64,000 nt of DNA from NCBI RefSeq assembly GCF_013410115.1, contig NZ_JACCCV010000002.1:1178001-1242000 (forward strand). The letters run 5' to 3'. Position numbers and translations under genes: made by a program. The stretch is from Tunturiibacter gelidiferens (GTDB lineage: Bacteria; Acidobacteriota; Terriglobia; Terriglobales; Acidobacteriaceae). Of the stretch, positions 63,335-64,000 are shown in pieces; the stretch's first letter is position 1, and each line of letters begins with the position of its first letter. The notes beneath the pieces were generated by a model. That model worked only from the letters and a program-made list of their open reading frames with translations, had not been told where the DNA came from and searched no databases.

Positions 63335-64000
63335 TCACAGGACCCAGTGTTCGAGACCCGAAGGCATTACGACGCCGTTGAGTTTTTGGTAGGTAAGGAG
63401 CGTTTGGGACTCGGTCATTCCCGCTATCAGATCGACTACCACCCGTTCGGGCGAATCGCGATTATCTTTCTCTTTTTTCTTCAAACGGTCTCGGCAGTAT
63501 GGCGGAAGAAGATAAGAGGGCGAATCTCTTCGAGCTTCGTTAAGAAAGGTCTTGTATAAATCCTCGATGATCTTACGTTGCGCGTGTTGCTGGAGAGCCA
63601 GGCCCGGGCCATCGATCACGTAATACCAAGTCAGTTGTTTGAGTAAAGCGATTTCCTTTTGCAATTCTTTACCAGCCGAGACCTTCTTCCCGTCGGAGTC
63701 CTCCGCGATCAATTTGATTCCATTGATATACCGTCCAACCAACTCGCTGGTGAAGGTGCGAAGTTTACTGCGGTCTTCTCGAGTACCTTGGTAAGGTCCA
63801 GAGAGCTTGAAAAACGTGGCGAGGAGTTCTCGCAGCATAGAATCAAGATCTTCATTCGAACAGTTTCGTAGCTCCGAAATTTTCGTTTTCTTGCTTGAAA
63901 CGTAATCTAGAAAATTGTCCCTCTCGGACGAATTGGCCATGCCAGAAACGTATCGCAGTAGGTGCAGGGGAATAAGGCCAGCGCGATAAAAATCCTCAGC
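63335..64000 (-). CDS. dGTPase-like triphosphohydrolase, C-terminal part (5' end outside window)
   Basis: The frame is open to the window edge; the ATG at 63940 is internal, since the family-like EDFYRAGLIPLHLLRYVSG precedes it. The visible 221 residues match the C-terminal half of dNTP triphosphohydrolases (LLKQLTWYYVIDGPGLALQQ, QRKIIEDLYKTFLNE, YLLPPYCRDRL, RVVVDLIAGMTESQTLLTYQKLNGV). The catalytic HD motif would lie beyond 64000. These enzymes cleave dGTP to deoxyguanosine and triphosphate; some act as anti-phage nucleotide-depletion factors. The location beside AbiV- and AIPR-like genes suits that, but housekeeping use is equally possible. Confidence 0.8.
   Translation of the reverse strand, partial: AEDFYRAGLIPLHLLRYVSGMANSSERDNFLDYVSSKKTKISELRNCSNEDLDSMLRELLATFFKLSGPYQGTREDRSKLRTFTSELVGRYINGIKLIAEDSDGKKVSAGKELQKEIALLKQLTWYYVIDGPGLALQQHAQRKIIEDLYKTFLNEARRDSPSYLLPPYCRDRLKKKEKDNRDSPERVVVDLIAGMTESQTLLTYQKLNGVVMPSGLEHWVL

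Overview
The window is chromosomal DNA from a soil bacterium, most likely an acidobacterium of class Terriglobia (Edaphobacter/Granulicella/Terriglobus type). The indications are high GC, a very large Oar-like TonB-dependent transporter with an N-terminal carboxypeptidase-like domain, an 8-haem cytochrome, HAF-repeat, DUF2277, DUF3467 and DUF6677-like proteins, an Ala/Pro/Arg-rich IF-2, and several families of short intergenic repeats. The genus is inferred from gene content only.

Layout, left to right. (1) 0.2-3 kb: an isochorismatase-fold hydrolase divergent from a TetR regulator, with an operator-like dyad at the regulator's start, then a GRP/DMT-type sugar permease. (2) 3.1-8.6 kb: a glycan locus with a secreted GH89 alpha-N-acetylglucosaminidase, an HGSNAT-type membrane acetyltransferase, a PfkB kinase preceded by a perfect 28-bp palindrome, and fdhD. 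(3) 8.6-12.1 kb (minus): an operon blaI - blaR1-like M56 protease - htrA, with the same operator-like dyad in front of blaI and again in the first codons of htrA. (4) 12.3-20.8 kb: an EAL-PAS-PAS-PAS protein, then eutB and eutC kept about 3.9 kb apart by three minus-strand genes (lipocalin-like, phospholipase D-like, MsbA-type ABC exporter). (5) 20.9-30.6 kb: TonB-dependent receptor, M3 dipeptidase, RibD/DHFR-like reductase, octahaem cytochrome, DUF202 protein, with repeat-filled spacers. (6) 30.8-45.1 kb: the core translation region. The usual rimP-nusA-infB-ylxP-rbfA-nrnA cluster is split: DUF503-rbfA-nrnA lies upstream and rimP-nusA-infB downstream, with a GT39 glycosyltransferase, a GNAT enzyme, DUF2277 and guaB between, followed by an M24 peptidase. 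(7) 45.2-51.1 kb: an M48 protease fused to a predicted beta-propeller, two small membrane proteins, tRNA-Leu(UAG), DUF3467 and a second GT39 protein. (8) 51-64 kb: an accessory region with lower GC and many broken or chimeric genes: a pentapeptide/DUF2490 chimera, an AbiV-like gene with an in-frame amber stop, an epoxide hydrolase, a HAF-repeat protein, a LytS/LytTR two-component pair, a 5'-truncated AIPR gene abutting a 5'-truncated HTH gene, an unknown membrane/exported pair, and a dGTPase-like gene running off the right edge.

Most noteworthy are: a dispersed ~100-nt element predicted to form four hairpins, in three copies each just downstream of a gene, with compensatory changes in one stem; the shared BlaI-type dyad linking blaI and htrA; the pairing of bacterial homologues of two human heparan-sulfate enzymes (NAGLU and HGSNAT) with a palindrome-preceded kinase; and the decayed defence-type island at the right end. 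No CRISPR array, rRNA operon, transposase or integrase was seen.
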